Shown here: positions 19,154 to 19,496 of the stretch, piece after piece | How positions within the stretch are numbered: the stretch's first letter is position 1 | How the letters are laid out: each line of letters begins with the position of its first letter | Source: Amanita rubescens | Taxonomy: Eukaryota > Basidiomycota > Agaricomycetes > Agaricales > Amanitaceae | DNA length: 19,496 bases | NCBI GenBank assembly: GCA_015039365.1 | Contig: WION01000774.1 | Coordinates: 1 to 19,496, forward strand | Direction of reading: 5' to 3' | Notes under the pieces: generated by a model | Told to the model about the DNA's origin: nothing | The model's input: the letters and a program-made list of their open reading frames with translations, nothing else | Databases searched by the model: none | Translations under genes and position numbers: made by a program

Positions 19154-19496
19154 ATGGATTCGTTCAAGTCGCTCGTTTTCCGCTTCGCTATCCTTGCAAG
19201 CATTATTGTAATGACAAATGCCGCACCATGGCCTGTCTATGCTCGCCACCCCACTCATCGTATCAGGACAATCGGAAAAAGACGAACTCAAGTAGTAACG
19301 TTCCAACCCAAACCGTTGTATAAGGTAAGTTTCGAGTTTTTCATCCTAACATTTTGTTATTGAGTCTCGGTTGAGACCTTTGGGGCTAGCGGTATCGATG
19401 ATGGCAACACGGTTTCTCCGAATCAGCCTTGGTCGCTCAATGATTCCGTAGTGTCATTCGTCCAGTCGCAGCTGGGAATTGGCCCGTCTGAGATTG
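19154..19496 (+). CDS. Fungalysin (peptidase family M36) extracellular metallopeptidase, 5' end
   Basis: The ATG at 19154 opens a signal peptide with a hydrophobic core (residues about 8-22) and a likely cut after T-N-A. The mature propeptide then begins A-P-W-P-V-Y-A-R-H-P-T-H-R-I-R, the hallmark start of fungalysins. A 51-nt intron (19325-19375, GTAAGT, branch-like CTAAC, TTGAG) joins P-L-Y-K to T-F-G-A-S-G-I-D-D, followed by V-V-S-F-V-Q-S-Q-L-G, the beginning of the inhibitory FTP propeptide. The HExxH zinc site lies beyond the window, so completeness cannot be judged. Fungalysins are secreted zinc proteases made as inactive precursors and used for protein breakdown outside the cell. Start choice: an upstream in-frame TTG is ignored because the ATG sits directly before the signal peptide. 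Confidence 0.88.

Noticed and set aside
1..19496. CRISPR array, rRNA, or complete transposase gene
   Set aside because: No regularly spaced repeats of CRISPR type, no rRNA-like sequence and no transposase or reverse transcriptase motif was seen on either strand.

Overview
The window looks like nuclear DNA of a filamentous fungus, most likely an Agaricomycete. The genes are intron-rich with uniformly short GT-AG introns (46-65 nt). They include a fungal GPI-type acid phosphatase family, a fungalysin (M36) start, and a eukaryotic RNAi-type RNA-dependent RNA polymerase (RdRP). A Sebacinales-like fungus is possible, but that is a guess; nothing here fixes the genus.

Layout, left to right. (1) 352-7223: a same-strand (minus) array of three secreted acid phosphatase genes of the phosphoesterase family. 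The leftmost copy is dead, with about seven single-base indels. The middle copy is intact, with all the expected motifs. The right copy has a perfect three-exon frame but has lost conserved active-site residues. A 666-bp element with terminal inverted repeats and seven internal repeat modules sits between the first two (2433-3098). CACGTG (Pho4/NUC-1-type) sites lie close upstream of the dead and intact copies. (2) About 7806-11555: a direct tandem duplication of roughly 2.0 and 1.74 kb. Each unit carries one minus-strand gene for a small (96 or 107 aa), unrecognised, beta-rich-looking protein, with a conserved 5'UTR intron, TATA box and tiny upstream ORF. (3) 11930-17710, minus: the main feature, one 16-exon gene whose splice phases all agree and which encodes about 1675 aa. 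An eukaryotic RdRP domain with intact D-L-D-G-D comes first, then about 650 aa of unassigned sequence, then a complete SF1 (Upf1-like, AAA_11/AAA_12) helicase resembling the Hrr1/SAD-3 group. (4) 17832-18488, plus: a divergently transcribed P-loop NTPase of the AAA_28 type with one apparent frameshift, only 121 bp from the RdRP-helicase start. (5) 19154 to the end, plus: the 5' end of a fungalysin metallopeptidase gene.

Functionally, the phosphatase array suggests extracellular phosphate scavenging with one decayed and one possibly non-enzymatic paralogue. The RdRP-helicase gene joins in one chain two activities that in fission yeast (Rdp1 with Hrr1) and Neurospora (SAD-1 with SAD-3) are separate proteins acting together in small-RNA silencing. 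It is therefore the best candidate for an unusual system in this window. Exon boundaries were derived by hand from splice sites, reading frame and family motifs; no alignment or transcript data were available.
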